From JACPVF01 sp964502095 (GTDB lineage Bacteria; Chloroflexota; Anaerolineae; Anaerolineales; Villigracilaceae): a DNA stretch of 64,000 bases. A program made the position numbers and the translations under genes. Each line of letters starts with the position of its first letter. Position 1 is the first letter of the stretch. The stretch is taken from positions 13,844 through 77,843 of the forward strand of contig CAZCUF010000013.1 of assembly GCA_964502095.1 (NCBI GenBank), written 5' to 3'. The notes under the pieces are model-generated. The model saw only the letters and a list, made by a program, of their open reading frames with translations, did not search any database and was not told the origin of the DNA. This document shows positions 9,111 through 16,104 of the stretch, piece after piece.

Positions 9111-10058
9111 ATGTTACGCAAAACGTTCTATCTGATGGCTTTGCTGACGCTGGCGCTTTCAGCTTGTACGGGAAAAGCAGTGACCAAACCCGCCGCCTCC
9201 ACATCCGTTGCGAAATCTGCCACCCCTGCCGCGTCTTCCTCGAACTGCACCGATAGCGCCTCGTTCGTCTCCGATGTAACCGTGCCGGATAATACCAACT
9301 TCGACCAGGGCGAGTCGTTCACCAAAACCTGGCGTGTGAAGAATACCGGCACATGCACGTGGACGAATCGATACAGCCTGGCCTTTGCCAGCGGCGAGCA
9401 AATGAGCGCGCCCAAATCAATTCCACTCAGCGAGACGAAACCGGGCACGACCCTGGATATATCTGTGACCATGACCGCGCCCGCAAAGGATGAGGCCGCC
9501 CGCGCGGACTTTGAACTGCGCGACCCCTCCGGCAGAGCGATGCCTGTGGATAAAGGCACATCGCTATGGGTGATTATCACCGTCGGAACGGTAGTCGCTG
9601 AGACGACCAACACCGCGTCCAGCGGACCCGGACCTGCTCCCGCTTCCTGCGCGTTGACCGTGAACCCAGCCAACGTGACCGCGGTGGTGGATGCGATCAA
9701 CGCTTACCGCGTAAGCAACGGCCTCCCCGCTTTGAAAGTTAACCCGGCATTGACCGCCGCCGCGCAGGCGCACAGCAATGACATGGCTTGCAATAATTTA
9801 TTCGTCCATACGGGGTCGAACGGTTCGACACCGCAGACGCGTGCCGCCGCGGCTGGGTATTCGGGCAATGTTACTGAAAATGTGTATGGCCGCAATCCGC
9901 CTCCTTCGGCGCAAGAAACGGTTACATGGTGGGCAACCGACCAGGCAGACCTGTCTCACAATCGAAACCTGCTCAGCGCTCAATACTCCGAGATCGGCGC
10001 AGGATATTCGTTCTTCAACGATTTTGGATATTATGCCGTAGTCTTCGGCGCGCCGTAA
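9111..10058 (+). CDS. Secreted lipoprotein with NBR1-type Ig domain and CAP domain
   Basis: A 315-residue exported protein. The lipobox is 'ALSAC' at about residues 15-19, followed by an Ala/Thr/Ser linker. Residues ~50-150 form an Ig-like domain of the NBR1 'four-tryptophan' type ('FTKTWRVKNTGTCTW'). Residues ~185-315 form a CAP/SCP domain ('INAYRVSNGLPAL', 'AQAHSNDMACNN', 'ENVYG'). The combination is common in Anaerolineae surface proteins. The biochemical role of bacterial CAP domains is not established; adhesion or sterol/lipid binding has been proposed for relatives. Confidence 0.88.
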   Translation: MLRKTFYLMALLTLALSACTGKAVTKPAASTSVAKSATPAASSSNCTDSASFVSDVTVPDNTNFDQGESFTKTWRVKNTGTCTWTNRYSLAFASGEQMSAPKSIPLSETKPGTTLDISVTMTAPAKDEAARADFELRDPSGRAMPVDKGTSLWVIITVGTVVAETTNTASSGPGPAPASCALTVNPANVTAVVDAINAYRVSNGLPALKVNPALTAAAQAHSNDMACNNLFVHTGSNGSTPQTRAAAAGYSGNVTENVYGRNPPPSAQETVTWWATDQADLSHNRNLLSAQYSEIGAGYSFFNDFGYYAVVFGAP

Positions 10059-10110
10059 ACGCTTGAAATTCTAAAAATCATCTGTTGTGTTCCGTGCGCA
10101 GAATCCAACC

Positions 10111-10178
10111 CGCCTGCAATGAGCGAAGCGAATGTGTCAGGTGCATACCATCCCGATGTTCTTACGGGACGCTTTGTT
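10111..10178. repeat. 68-bp dispersed repeat, copy A
   Basis: Copy A of a 68-bp repeat found again at 11017-11084 in direct orientation. It contains an internal hairpin (TCCCG...CGGGA around TAAGAACAT when read on the minus strand). It lies 32 bp beyond the stop of higA. The two copies differ at only a few positions. Confidence 0.85.
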
Positions 10179-10210
10179 GGCACGCTTTTGGCCTTAAGAC
10201 TCGCCGCCTT

Positions 10211-10519
10211 TTATCCAGCCGTTGAATATGGATGGATGGATGCTAATACTTTATTTTCGTCTTGTTGCGCAAAATATAAATCCCAGCGCAACTGTAAATT
10301 CATCCAAAAATCAGCAGACATATCAAAGAATTTTGCCAAGCGCAAAGCCGTGCTTGGAGTGATGCCCCTGCGCCCATTCACAATTTCATTGATACGCTGA
10401 TAAGAAACATGAATATTATCTGCCAAATCTTTCTGGCTGATTCCCATTGGGTCTAAAAACTCTTCCATAAGCATTTCGCCAGGATGAGTAGGTATGCGGT
10501 TGGTAGGAACGCGAACCAT
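10211..10519 (-). CDS. higA: HigA-type antitoxin (XRE family)
   Basis: A 102-residue Xre-type helix-turn-helix protein. The start 'PTHPGEMLMEEFLDPMG' and the middle 'ISQKDLADNIHVSYQRINE' are the signature of HigA/VapI antitoxins. It neutralises the HigB-like toxin encoded 23 bp upstream and normally represses the shared promoter. Residues after ~85 look less conserved. Confidence 0.93.
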   Translation of the reverse strand: MVRVPTNRIPTHPGEMLMEEFLDPMGISQKDLADNIHVSYQRINEIVNGRRGITPSTALRLAKFFDMSADFWMNLQLRWDLYFAQQDENKVLASIHPYSTAG

Positions 10520-10542
10520 AATATTAACTCCTGCTTTTTTGG

Positions 10543-10836
10543 CTAGTGATAGTCCACAATTTCAACTTGGTCGGGACCCAAATTAGTCCACACAAAACAA
10601 ATACGATATTGGTCATTTATGCGGATACTGTGTTGACCTTTTCTATCACCTGATAAGGCTTCAAGTTTATTGTTTGGTGGAATTTTCAACTCATGCAGAG
10701 TGGTGGCAGAATCAACTTGGTCTAATTTTCTGGCGGCAACTTTCCAAATAGAGGACGGACAGATTTTTCTCGCCGCTTTGCTGTTTTCGCCGTTGAAGAT
10801 ATCTTCCGTTCCCGTATCTTTGAACGACCTTATCAT
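10543..10836 (-). CDS. higB: HigB/RelE-type mRNA interferase toxin
   Basis: A 97-residue RelE-superfamily toxin, the plasmid killer/HigB type. It begins 'MIRSFKDTGTEDIFNG' and ends 'ICFVWTNLGPDQVEIVDYH', matching family length and ends, so I start it at 10836. It would cleave mRNA on the ribosome. Toxin-first order (higB then higA on the minus strand) is typical of this family. Confidence 0.93.
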   Translation of the reverse strand: MIRSFKDTGTEDIFNGENSKAARKICPSSIWKVAARKLDQVDSATTLHELKIPPNNKLEALSGDRKGQHSIRINDQYRICFVWTNLGPDQVEIVDYH

Positions 10837-10878
10837 GCCGCTATCATAGCATGGATATCGTGCTATTTCAAGTCTCAA

Positions 10879-11016
10879 AATTATCTTGCAAAGGACGGGA
10901 TAACGTAACGGCCTGCGTTACCTGCGGGTGTGTCTCGACAGGCTCGACAACCGGGCGGGCGTGGATAAAACTCCGAGAGCAGGGCTACCGCACGCCGCCG
11001 AAGGCGGCAGTCCCAC
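10879..11016. repeat. Intergenic hairpin-rich stretch
   Basis: Between higB and copy B of the 68-bp repeat. It holds a GTAACG/CGTTAC inverted repeat near 10904-10921, a CTCGACAGGCTCGA element also seen in variant form near 23140 and 43070, and a GCCGCCGAAGGCGGC hairpin near 10994-11008. No gene is apparent. Confidence 0.5.
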
Positions 11017-11084
11017 CGCCTGCGCTGAGCGAAGTGAATGTGTCAAGTGCATATCACCCCGATGTTCTTACGGGACGCTTTGTT
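11017..11084. repeat. 68-bp dispersed repeat, copy B
   Basis: Copy B of the repeat at 10111-10178, same orientation. On the minus strand it begins at the TAA stop of the hydrolase gene, so the unit is gene plus repeat, as in the higBA unit. Confidence 0.85.
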
Positions 11085-11919
11085 AGCCGCCAATTGCTAC
11101 TGATGATAGGAACTTTTCCACAATTTTCTGAAACTCTTGTGGTTTATCCATGTTTGGCAGATGTGCAGCGTCTTCAATGGTTGTTTTAATCGCAGATTTT
11201 ATCTTTTCCTTCATGTAATCAGCAGCCGCGAGAATATAGGACGTATCTTGTGAACCAACAACAATGAGAACGGGTATATTTAGATTTTCCAGGCGGTCAA
11301 ATGCTGGAGCTTCGGTGTTTGGCAGACGTTTCCCTAAACTTTTGACTTCATGGGATAGCGCCAGGCGATCCATTTCATATAGCAATTTTCGCATTGTGGG
11401 ATCAACTTGTTCTGGCGACCGCCCCATGCCATCGAACCAAATCTGTGTTTCAATTTCTGCCACTAAATCGAAATCGCCAGACTCAAAGGCTTTCTCTGCG
11501 TCAGAGAATTTAGAAGGCGTGGGAACGTCTAGTTTCAATCCACTTGGCGCAGAATCAACCATTACCAACGCCTTTACTCTTGATGGATGAGTTAATGCAA
11601 AATCCATTGCCAACCCGCCGCCCATCGAGCAACCCATGATGATAATAGGTTCATGAACTCTCAATGTATCAAGTAGCGCAACCAAGTCGCTCATGTGGCT
11701 AAACTCCCCGTCCACTGGTTCGCTTTTTCCATACCCGCGCATGTCGTAACGAATGACCTGATTGCTTTGAGAAAAATATTCAAATTCGTTATTCCATTGA
11801 CGGCTATCAGCCACACCGGCATGAATCATTACAAACGAAGCGCCAGCGCCGGCAATCTCATAATAGAGTTTCGCTTTATTGATATTAACAAAACCAGATT
11901 TCGATTGCTGTGGCGACAT
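11083..11919 (-). CDS. Alpha/beta-fold hydrolase
   Basis: A 278-residue alpha/beta hydrolase. The nucleophile elbow is 'GCSMGG' near residue 96, an oxyanion/HG-like stretch is 'VMIHAGVADSRQW', and the acid and histidine probably lie in 'VVGSQDTS' and 'DAAHLPNMD'. The substrate is unknown. The coding sequence is visibly less GC-rich than the amino-acid genes, as is higBA beside it, which fits acquired DNA. Confidence 0.88.
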   Translation of the reverse strand: MSPQQSKSGFVNINKAKLYYEIAGAGASFVMIHAGVADSRQWNNEFEYFSQSNQVIRYDMRGYGKSEPVDGEFSHMSDLVALLDTLRVHEPIIIMGCSMGGGLAMDFALTHPSRVKALVMVDSAPSGLKLDVPTPSKFSDAEKAFESGDFDLVAEIETQIWFDGMGRSPEQVDPTMRKLLYEMDRLALSHEVKSLGKRLPNTEAPAFDRLENLNIPVLIVVGSQDTSYILAAADYMKEKIKSAIKTTIEDAAHLPNMDKPQEFQKIVEKFLSSVAIGG

Positions 11920-12085
11920 ATCGCTCCTTGTGTTTTGGACTTGCCAATCACTTGGTTTCGTGGCTAACGGCCTATGTACAGCATTATACGCCTGCCCGTT
12001 CAGAATTTTACATCTGGAAACTCACCCTCTCCCTTTATTTCCTCTTATTGTATCCTGAAACAACCCTCTAATTTTCATCCGCGCC

Positions 12086-13138
12086 TCACAACAAATTTTC
12101 GCTCACCAGCAACTCGGCGTTGTAGATCGAACCTCCCGCCGCGCCGCGGATGGTGTTGTGCGATAACACGACAAATTTCAGGTCAAGGATCGGGTCGCGC
12201 CTGATCCTACCGACAACGGTCGTCATGCCGTTGCCTGTTAATCGGTCAAGCCGAGGTTGCGGACGATCCGCTTCTTCGCGGACTTGAATCACAGGTCGCG
12301 GACTCGACGGCAGTTCGCGCGCGGATGAGGCGGCGGAGAAATCTCGCAGGATCGCCTCGGCAGTTTGAGGGTCCGCTTGACTCGTTAATTCCACGCTGGC
12401 GCAGACGAGGTGACCATCCGTCACCGCCACGCGATTGGTATGCGCGCTGAAGCGGATATCCGCCAGATCAATTTTGCCGTTGTTATATTTGCCGAGCATC
12501 TTGCGCGGCTCCCATTCCACTTTTTCCTCCTCGCCCTTGATGTTGGGAATCACGTTGTCCATGATGTCGAGCGAGGCGACGCCGGGATAGCCCGCACCCG
12601 AAAGCGCCTGCAACGACACGGCAAAAACTTTTTTCACGCCGAACGCGTCGTCGAGGGCTTTGAGCGCGATGGTCAGACCCGTGCTTGTGCAATTCGGATT
12701 CGTGAGGATGCACCCGCTATAGTTTTTGTTCTTGCGTTGTTGCGTGACGAGATGGATATGATCGGCGTTGATCTCTGGGAGCAATAGCGGAACATCCTCA
12801 TCGCGTCGAAACGATGAGGCGTTGGAACACACCGCCATACCCGCGCGCGCGAACTGCGGCTCGAGGTCTTTAGCGATCTCATTATGTAGCGCGGAGAAAA
12901 CAATTTTTGCCTGCGCGGCTTCGACTGTGACTGGCACGACGATCATATCTTTTGCATAGTCGGGCATGGATTCGTTCAAAATCCAGCGCGTGGCTTGCGA
13001 ATATTTTTGACCAACAGATTTATCTGATGCGGCGAGCGCGACCACTTTGAACCACGGATGATTGTCGAGCAGTGAAATAAATCTTTGACCGACGGAGCCT
13101 GTGGCTCCTAAAACTGCTACGGGGATTTGGGATGGCAT
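12086..13138 (-). CDS. asd: Aspartate-semialdehyde dehydrogenase
   Basis: A 350-residue enzyme that reduces aspartyl phosphate to aspartate semialdehyde with NADPH, the second step of the aspartate pathway. It has 'VAVLGATGSVGQRF' for NADP binding, the catalytic cysteine in 'TNPNCTSTGL', and 'GAGYPGVASLDI'. This motif set fits the archaeal/fungal-type branch of the family. The ATG at 13138 follows AAAGGAG; a longer TTG-started frame runs back through a repeat and is not credible. It lies downstream of lysC, 203 bp away. Confidence 0.94.
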   Translation of the reverse strand: MPSQIPVAVLGATGSVGQRFISLLDNHPWFKVVALAASDKSVGQKYSQATRWILNESMPDYAKDMIVVPVTVEAAQAKIVFSALHNEIAKDLEPQFARAGMAVCSNASSFRRDEDVPLLLPEINADHIHLVTQQRKNKNYSGCILTNPNCTSTGLTIALKALDDAFGVKKVFAVSLQALSGAGYPGVASLDIMDNVIPNIKGEEEKVEWEPRKMLGKYNNGKIDLADIRFSAHTNRVAVTDGHLVCASVELTSQADPQTAEAILRDFSAASSARELPSSPRPVIQVREEADRPQPRLDRLTGNGMTTVVGRIRRDPILDLKFVVLSHNTIRGAAGGSIYNAELLVSENLL

Positions 13139-13160
13139 AATGATTTCTCCTTTGATATTT

Positions 13161-13341
13161 ACACGGTAGTCGAGTAGTCCCGCGATGCTCGTCGCGGAAC
13201 ATATCGAGACCACAAGTCCGCATACAAACTTTTGTAACAAGAATTGCTTTACGACGTGGTGGTCTCGATATAGGCTTGGTTTCGATACGCTCGCAAACTG
13301 CGCTCGCTACTCAACCGACAGCCCTCTCGACCACCGAGGTA
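13161..13341. repeat. Paired palindromic repeat (BIME-like), copy 1
   Basis: Two palindromic units face each other between lysC and asd. The first reads GTCGAGTAGTCCCGCG...CGCGGAACATATCGAGACCAC. The second reads GTGGTCTCGATA...TACTCAACC...CTCGACCACC. Between them is a spacer with the inverse complement of ACTCTTGTTACAAAAGTTT, also present at 15989-16010. The same composite lies at 15904-16104. Confidence 0.85.
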
Positions 13342-14736
13342 TTACGAAACGATCAACCCATGCAACGCCTTCACGGCATGTTCCGTGTCGCTTGAGACAA
13401 CCACTAAACTGATCGAAACTTCCGATGAACCCTGCGCGATGGCGAGCACGTTGACGTCCTCCTCGCCGAGGCGGCTGAACACTTGTCCCGCCACGCCGGG
13501 CGTGTGACGCATCCCCGCGCCGACGACGGTGATGATCGAAACTTCTTTGGTAGACCACACGCGGTCAATGTCGTTGTCTTCGATCTCGCGCGCGAACGTT
13601 TCTTCCAACGCGGAGGTGACCGTCGTTGCTGTTTCCGACGGCACAGCAAAACAAATGGATTGTTCCGACGAGGCTTGTGTGATCAACGGCACGCTCGTGC
13701 CTGTGGACGCCACCGCGCCGAACGCGCGCGCCGCAACGCCTGGCACGCCCAACATGCCGCGCCCTTCGATCGTCACCAATCGTTGTTTTTGAATCGCGGT
13801 CACGGCTTTGATCACGCGCCCGTTCTTTTTTCCGTTCGACGTTAATCGCGTGCCAGCATGACTCGGGTTGAACGTGTTGCAAATGCGCAGACCAATTCCC
13901 GCCTCCACAACAGGTCGGATCGTTTTCGGATGCAACACCTTCGCGCCGTAATACGCGAGTTCCGCAATTTCGCCATAACTGATTTCAGGCAGCGTCTGCG
14001 CCTCTTTCACGATGCGCGGGTCGGTCGTCATCACGCCGTCCACGTCGGTCCAAATCCACACTTCATTGGCGGGCAAAGCCTTGCCGATGATCGCGGCGGA
14101 ATAATCGCTCCCTCCGCGCCCCAGCGTGGTGATCACTCCGTCAGGCGTCGCGCCGATGAATCCCGTTGTGATCGGGACAACGCCCGCATCGAGAATCGGA
14201 TTCAACACCGCGCGCGTTTTTTCTGACGTCACTTTGAAATCGGGGTTCGCATTCTGGAAGTGCGCGTTCGTGACGACAAAGGAGGCTGATTCAGTCCATT
14301 GGGCTTTTATCCCCGCCTCATTCGCCACCGCCGCCAGCAAGCGGACGCTCATCCGCTCGCCCAACGATGCCACCGCATCCAGCGCGCGCGGGGTTGCTTC
14401 GCCGATCACGGCGATCGCGTTGCACAAATCAACTAACGAGAGAATTAGAGAATTAATTTCTGATTTTGTTTGTTCGCGGAGAGTTTCATCTTTGACAAGC
14501 GAATCAAGCGCGGCGAAATGTTTTTCTCGCAATTTATTTTGCACGTCCCGTAGGGGCGGACGGCCGTCCGCCCCTACACTCAACAACAAATCCGTCACGC
14601 CCGACATCGCCGAGGTCACGACCACGACGCGCGCCCAATCTTTTTTCGCATCGCGGATGATCTGCACCGCGCGAGTAAGCGCATCCACACAGCCAACGGA
14701 CGTCCCGCCGAATTTCATCACGAGTGTTTTGTCCAT
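13342..14736 (-). CDS. lysC: Aspartate kinase
   Basis: A 464-residue aspartokinase that phosphorylates aspartate at the head of the Lys/Thr/Met pathway. It begins with 'MKFGGTSVG' and has 'GRGGSDYSAA' and 'WTDVDGVMT', followed by two C-terminal ACT domains for feedback control ('IEGRGMLGVPGVAARAFGA', 'ITVVGAGMRHTPGVAGQVF'). Length fits the AKIII/Thr-sensitive single-function group. A 28-bp perfect palindrome lies in frame at 14550-14577. Upstream sits a leader-peptide attenuator rich in Thr codons, so transcription is probably tuned by threonine (and perhaps methionine) supply. Confidence 0.94.
   Translation of the reverse strand: MDKTLVMKFGGTSVGCVDALTRAVQIIRDAKKDWARVVVVTSAMSGVTDLLLSVGADGRPPLRDVQNKLREKHFAALDSLVKDETLREQTKSEINSLILSLVDLCNAIAVIGEATPRALDAVASLGERMSVRLLAAVANEAGIKAQWTESASFVVTNAHFQNANPDFKVTSEKTRAVLNPILDAGVVPITTGFIGATPDGVITTLGRGGSDYSAAIIGKALPANEVWIWTDVDGVMTTDPRIVKEAQTLPEISYGEIAELAYYGAKVLHPKTIRPVVEAGIGLRICNTFNPSHAGTRLTSNGKKNGRVIKAVTAIQKQRLVTIEGRGMLGVPGVAARAFGAVASTGTSVPLITQASSEQSICFAVPSETATTVTSALEETFAREIEDNDIDRVWSTKEVSIITVVGAGMRHTPGVAGQVFSRLGEEDVNVLAIAQGSSEVSISLVVVSSDTEHAVKALHGLIVS
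14550..14577. repeat. 28-bp palindrome inside lysC
   Basis: A perfect palindrome, GTAGGGGCGGACGG and its complement, sits in frame in lysC and encodes part of 'SVGADGRPPLRD'. The segment lies in a variable region between the kinase N-terminus and the helix 'LREKHFAALDSL', so an insertion may be tolerated. Confidence 0.8.
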
Positions 14737-14742
14737 ATTTTC

Positions 14743-14783
14743 TCCTTGACCCCCCTCTCTTTTAGGAGAGGGGTAGGGGTGAG
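14743..14783. repeat. Dispersed CCCCTCTC/GAGAGGGG element
   Basis: A hairpin with arms CCCCTCTC and GAGAGGGG around TTTTAG, followed by TAGGGGTGAGG, lies just upstream of the lysC start codon. The same element (CTCCC...GGGAGAGGGGCAGGGGTGAGG) is found in frame in aroE at 24226-24260. Confidence 0.7.
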
Positions 14784-14819
14784 GTCAAACAAAAACGCCC
14801 CACGATTCCGTGAGGCGTT
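14783..14819 (-). terminator. lysC attenuator terminator
   Basis: On the minus strand an 11-bp stem (AACGCCTCACG with CGTGGGGCGTT, one G-U pair) and GAAT loop are followed by TTTTTGTTT, a canonical intrinsic terminator upstream of lysC. Its 5' arm can instead pair over 9 nt (TCCGTGAGG with CCTCACGGA) with a segment inside the leader ORF, which gives an antiterminator. Confidence 0.9.
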
Positions 14820-14846
14820 GTGCGTTTTGAGAGTACTTTCGAGTCG

Positions 14847-14930
14847 TTACTTCTTCCATCCAAGCGCAAATTCCTCACGGAGATTTCCTGAGGTAGTTGT
14901 GGTCATGGTGGTGAAACAAACGTAGCGCAT
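14847..14930 (-). CDS. lysC leader peptide, Thr-rich (attenuator)
   Basis: A 27-codon ORF. Residues 7-13 are Thr-Thr-Met-Thr-Thr-Thr-Thr, six Thr codons and one Met in seven positions, like the threonine leader peptides of enterobacteria. A second in-frame ATG lies at 14906. The region holds pause hairpin CCTCAGGA/TCC(G)TGAGG and antiterminator strand TCCGTGAGG, so ribosome stalling at Thr codons would free the antiterminator. No Shine-Dalgarno is seen; the ATG is 10 nt after the -10 box, which suggests leaderless initiation. Confidence 0.82.
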   Translation of the reverse strand: MRYVCFTTMTTTTSGNLREEFALGWKK

Positions 14931-14940
14931 GTTGGGCGGT

Positions 14941-14969
14941 ATTCTATGCGAGGCATGAGGTTGAGTCAA
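14941..14969 (-). promoter_or_regulatory. Sigma-70-type promoter of lysC attenuator
   Basis: On the minus strand, TTGACT (14969-14964), a 17-bp spacer, then TAGAAT (14946-14941). The leader ATG begins 10 nt after the -10 box. The block from the end of the spacer to the ATG is nearly identical to the one at 19826-19867. Confidence 0.85.
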
Positions 14970-14982
14970 GTGGGAATTTCAT

Positions 14983-15885
14983 TCACGTCGTACGCGTGAC
15001 TTGATACACAAAGTAATTGAGCCAATTGGAATACAATAAATTGGCATGCCCGCGCCAGCGGACGTTGGGAACTTGAGCGGGATCATCCTTTGGATAATAA
15101 TTTTGCGGGACGCGAATCGATAAGCCTTTGTTTACATCGCGGTCGTATTCAGATTTGAGAGTCAACGGATCATATTCGGAGTGACCTGTAACGAAGAAGT
15201 GGCGTCCGTCCTTTGATGCGGCGATGTACACGCCTGCCTCATCTGATTGAGCGAGAATTTCCAACTCGTTTACTTGTAGAATATCTTCTGGGCGAACTTC
15301 GGTGTGACGGGAATGCGGGGCGAAGAAAATGTTGTCGAAGCCGCGGACCAGGTTAGAGGCGGGGTTTAAGAGGCGGTGTTCATAGACTCCGAACATCTTG
15401 TGCGGCAGGTCATATTTTGGGATGCCGTATTTGTGATACAACGCGGCCTGCGCCCCCCAGCAAATGTTGAATGTCGATTCGACGTGCGTCTCAGCCCAAT
15501 CGAAAATTTGCGTGAGTTCGTCCCAGTAATCCACGTCTTCAAAGGGCATCTGCTCCACAGGCGCGCCCGTGACGATGAGTCCGTCGAACTTTTCCCGTTT
15601 GATCTCATCGAAGGTGACGTAATGTTTGAGCAAATGTTCAGCCGACGTGTTTTTTGATTCGTGGGAGGCGGTATGAATTAATGTGACGTCCACTTGCAGC
15701 GCCGAATTCGAAAGCAAACGCAACAGTTGCGTTTCGGTGATCACTTTGGTCGGCATGAGATTCAGAATCGCAACCCGCAAGGCGCGGATATCCTGGCGTG
15801 AGGCGCGGTCTTCATCGATCACAAAAATATTTTCACGTTCAAGGATGAAGCGCGCAGGGAGGGTAGTTGGGATTCTTACTGGCAT
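14983..15885 (-). CDS. metA: Homoserine O-acetyltransferase, MetA type
   Basis: A 300-residue MetA-family enzyme that activates homoserine for methionine synthesis. From the start at 15885, Lys47, the catalytic Cys142 ('FNICWGAQ') and the His/Glu pair in 'VTGHSEYD' fall at family positions. Residue 111 is Glu ('GAPVEQMPF'), the residue reported to select acetyl-CoA; Gly at this place gives succinyl-CoA use in E. coli. Acetyl use matches the O-acetylhomoserine sulfhydrylase upstream. It probably shares the metY transcript and its SAM riboswitch. Confidence 0.93.
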   Translation of the reverse strand: MPVRIPTTLPARFILERENIFVIDEDRASRQDIRALRVAILNLMPTKVITETQLLRLLSNSALQVDVTLIHTASHESKNTSAEHLLKHYVTFDEIKREKFDGLIVTGAPVEQMPFEDVDYWDELTQIFDWAETHVESTFNICWGAQAALYHKYGIPKYDLPHKMFGVYEHRLLNPASNLVRGFDNIFFAPHSRHTEVRPEDILQVNELEILAQSDEAGVYIAASKDGRHFFVTGHSEYDPLTLKSEYDRDVNKGLSIRVPQNYYPKDDPAQVPNVRWRGHANLLYSNWLNYFVYQVTRTT

Positions 15886-15903
15886 GGTATTTTCCATATC
15901 CAT

Positions 15904-16104
15904 TCGATGGTCGAGTAGTCCCGCCGCGCTTTGATTTCGCTATCGCTCTGCTCAGCGCGGCGGGATTTATCGAGGCCACCAGTAAGCAATGCAACTCTTG
16001 TTACAAAAGTTTTTTTGAATACTGGTGGTCTCGATACGCCCTCGGATTTCGATGCGCTCGTTTCACTCGTTACTCAATCCTCGGGTACTCGACCAACGAG
16101 ATGA
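15904..16104. repeat. Paired palindromic repeat (BIME-like), copy 2
   Basis: The same composite as at 13161-13341. It has GGTCGAGTAGTCCCGCC...GGCGGGATTTATCGAGGCCACC, a spacer with ACTCTTGTTACAAAAGTTT, then GGTGGTCTCGATACG...TACTCGACCA. The spacer is in opposite orientation relative to copy 1. It fills the gap between metY and metA. Confidence 0.85.

Noticed and set aside
13139..13240. TTG-started extension of asd
   Set aside because: It reads through the palindromic repeat; AAAGGAG and the conserved 'VAVLGATGSVG' start support 13138.
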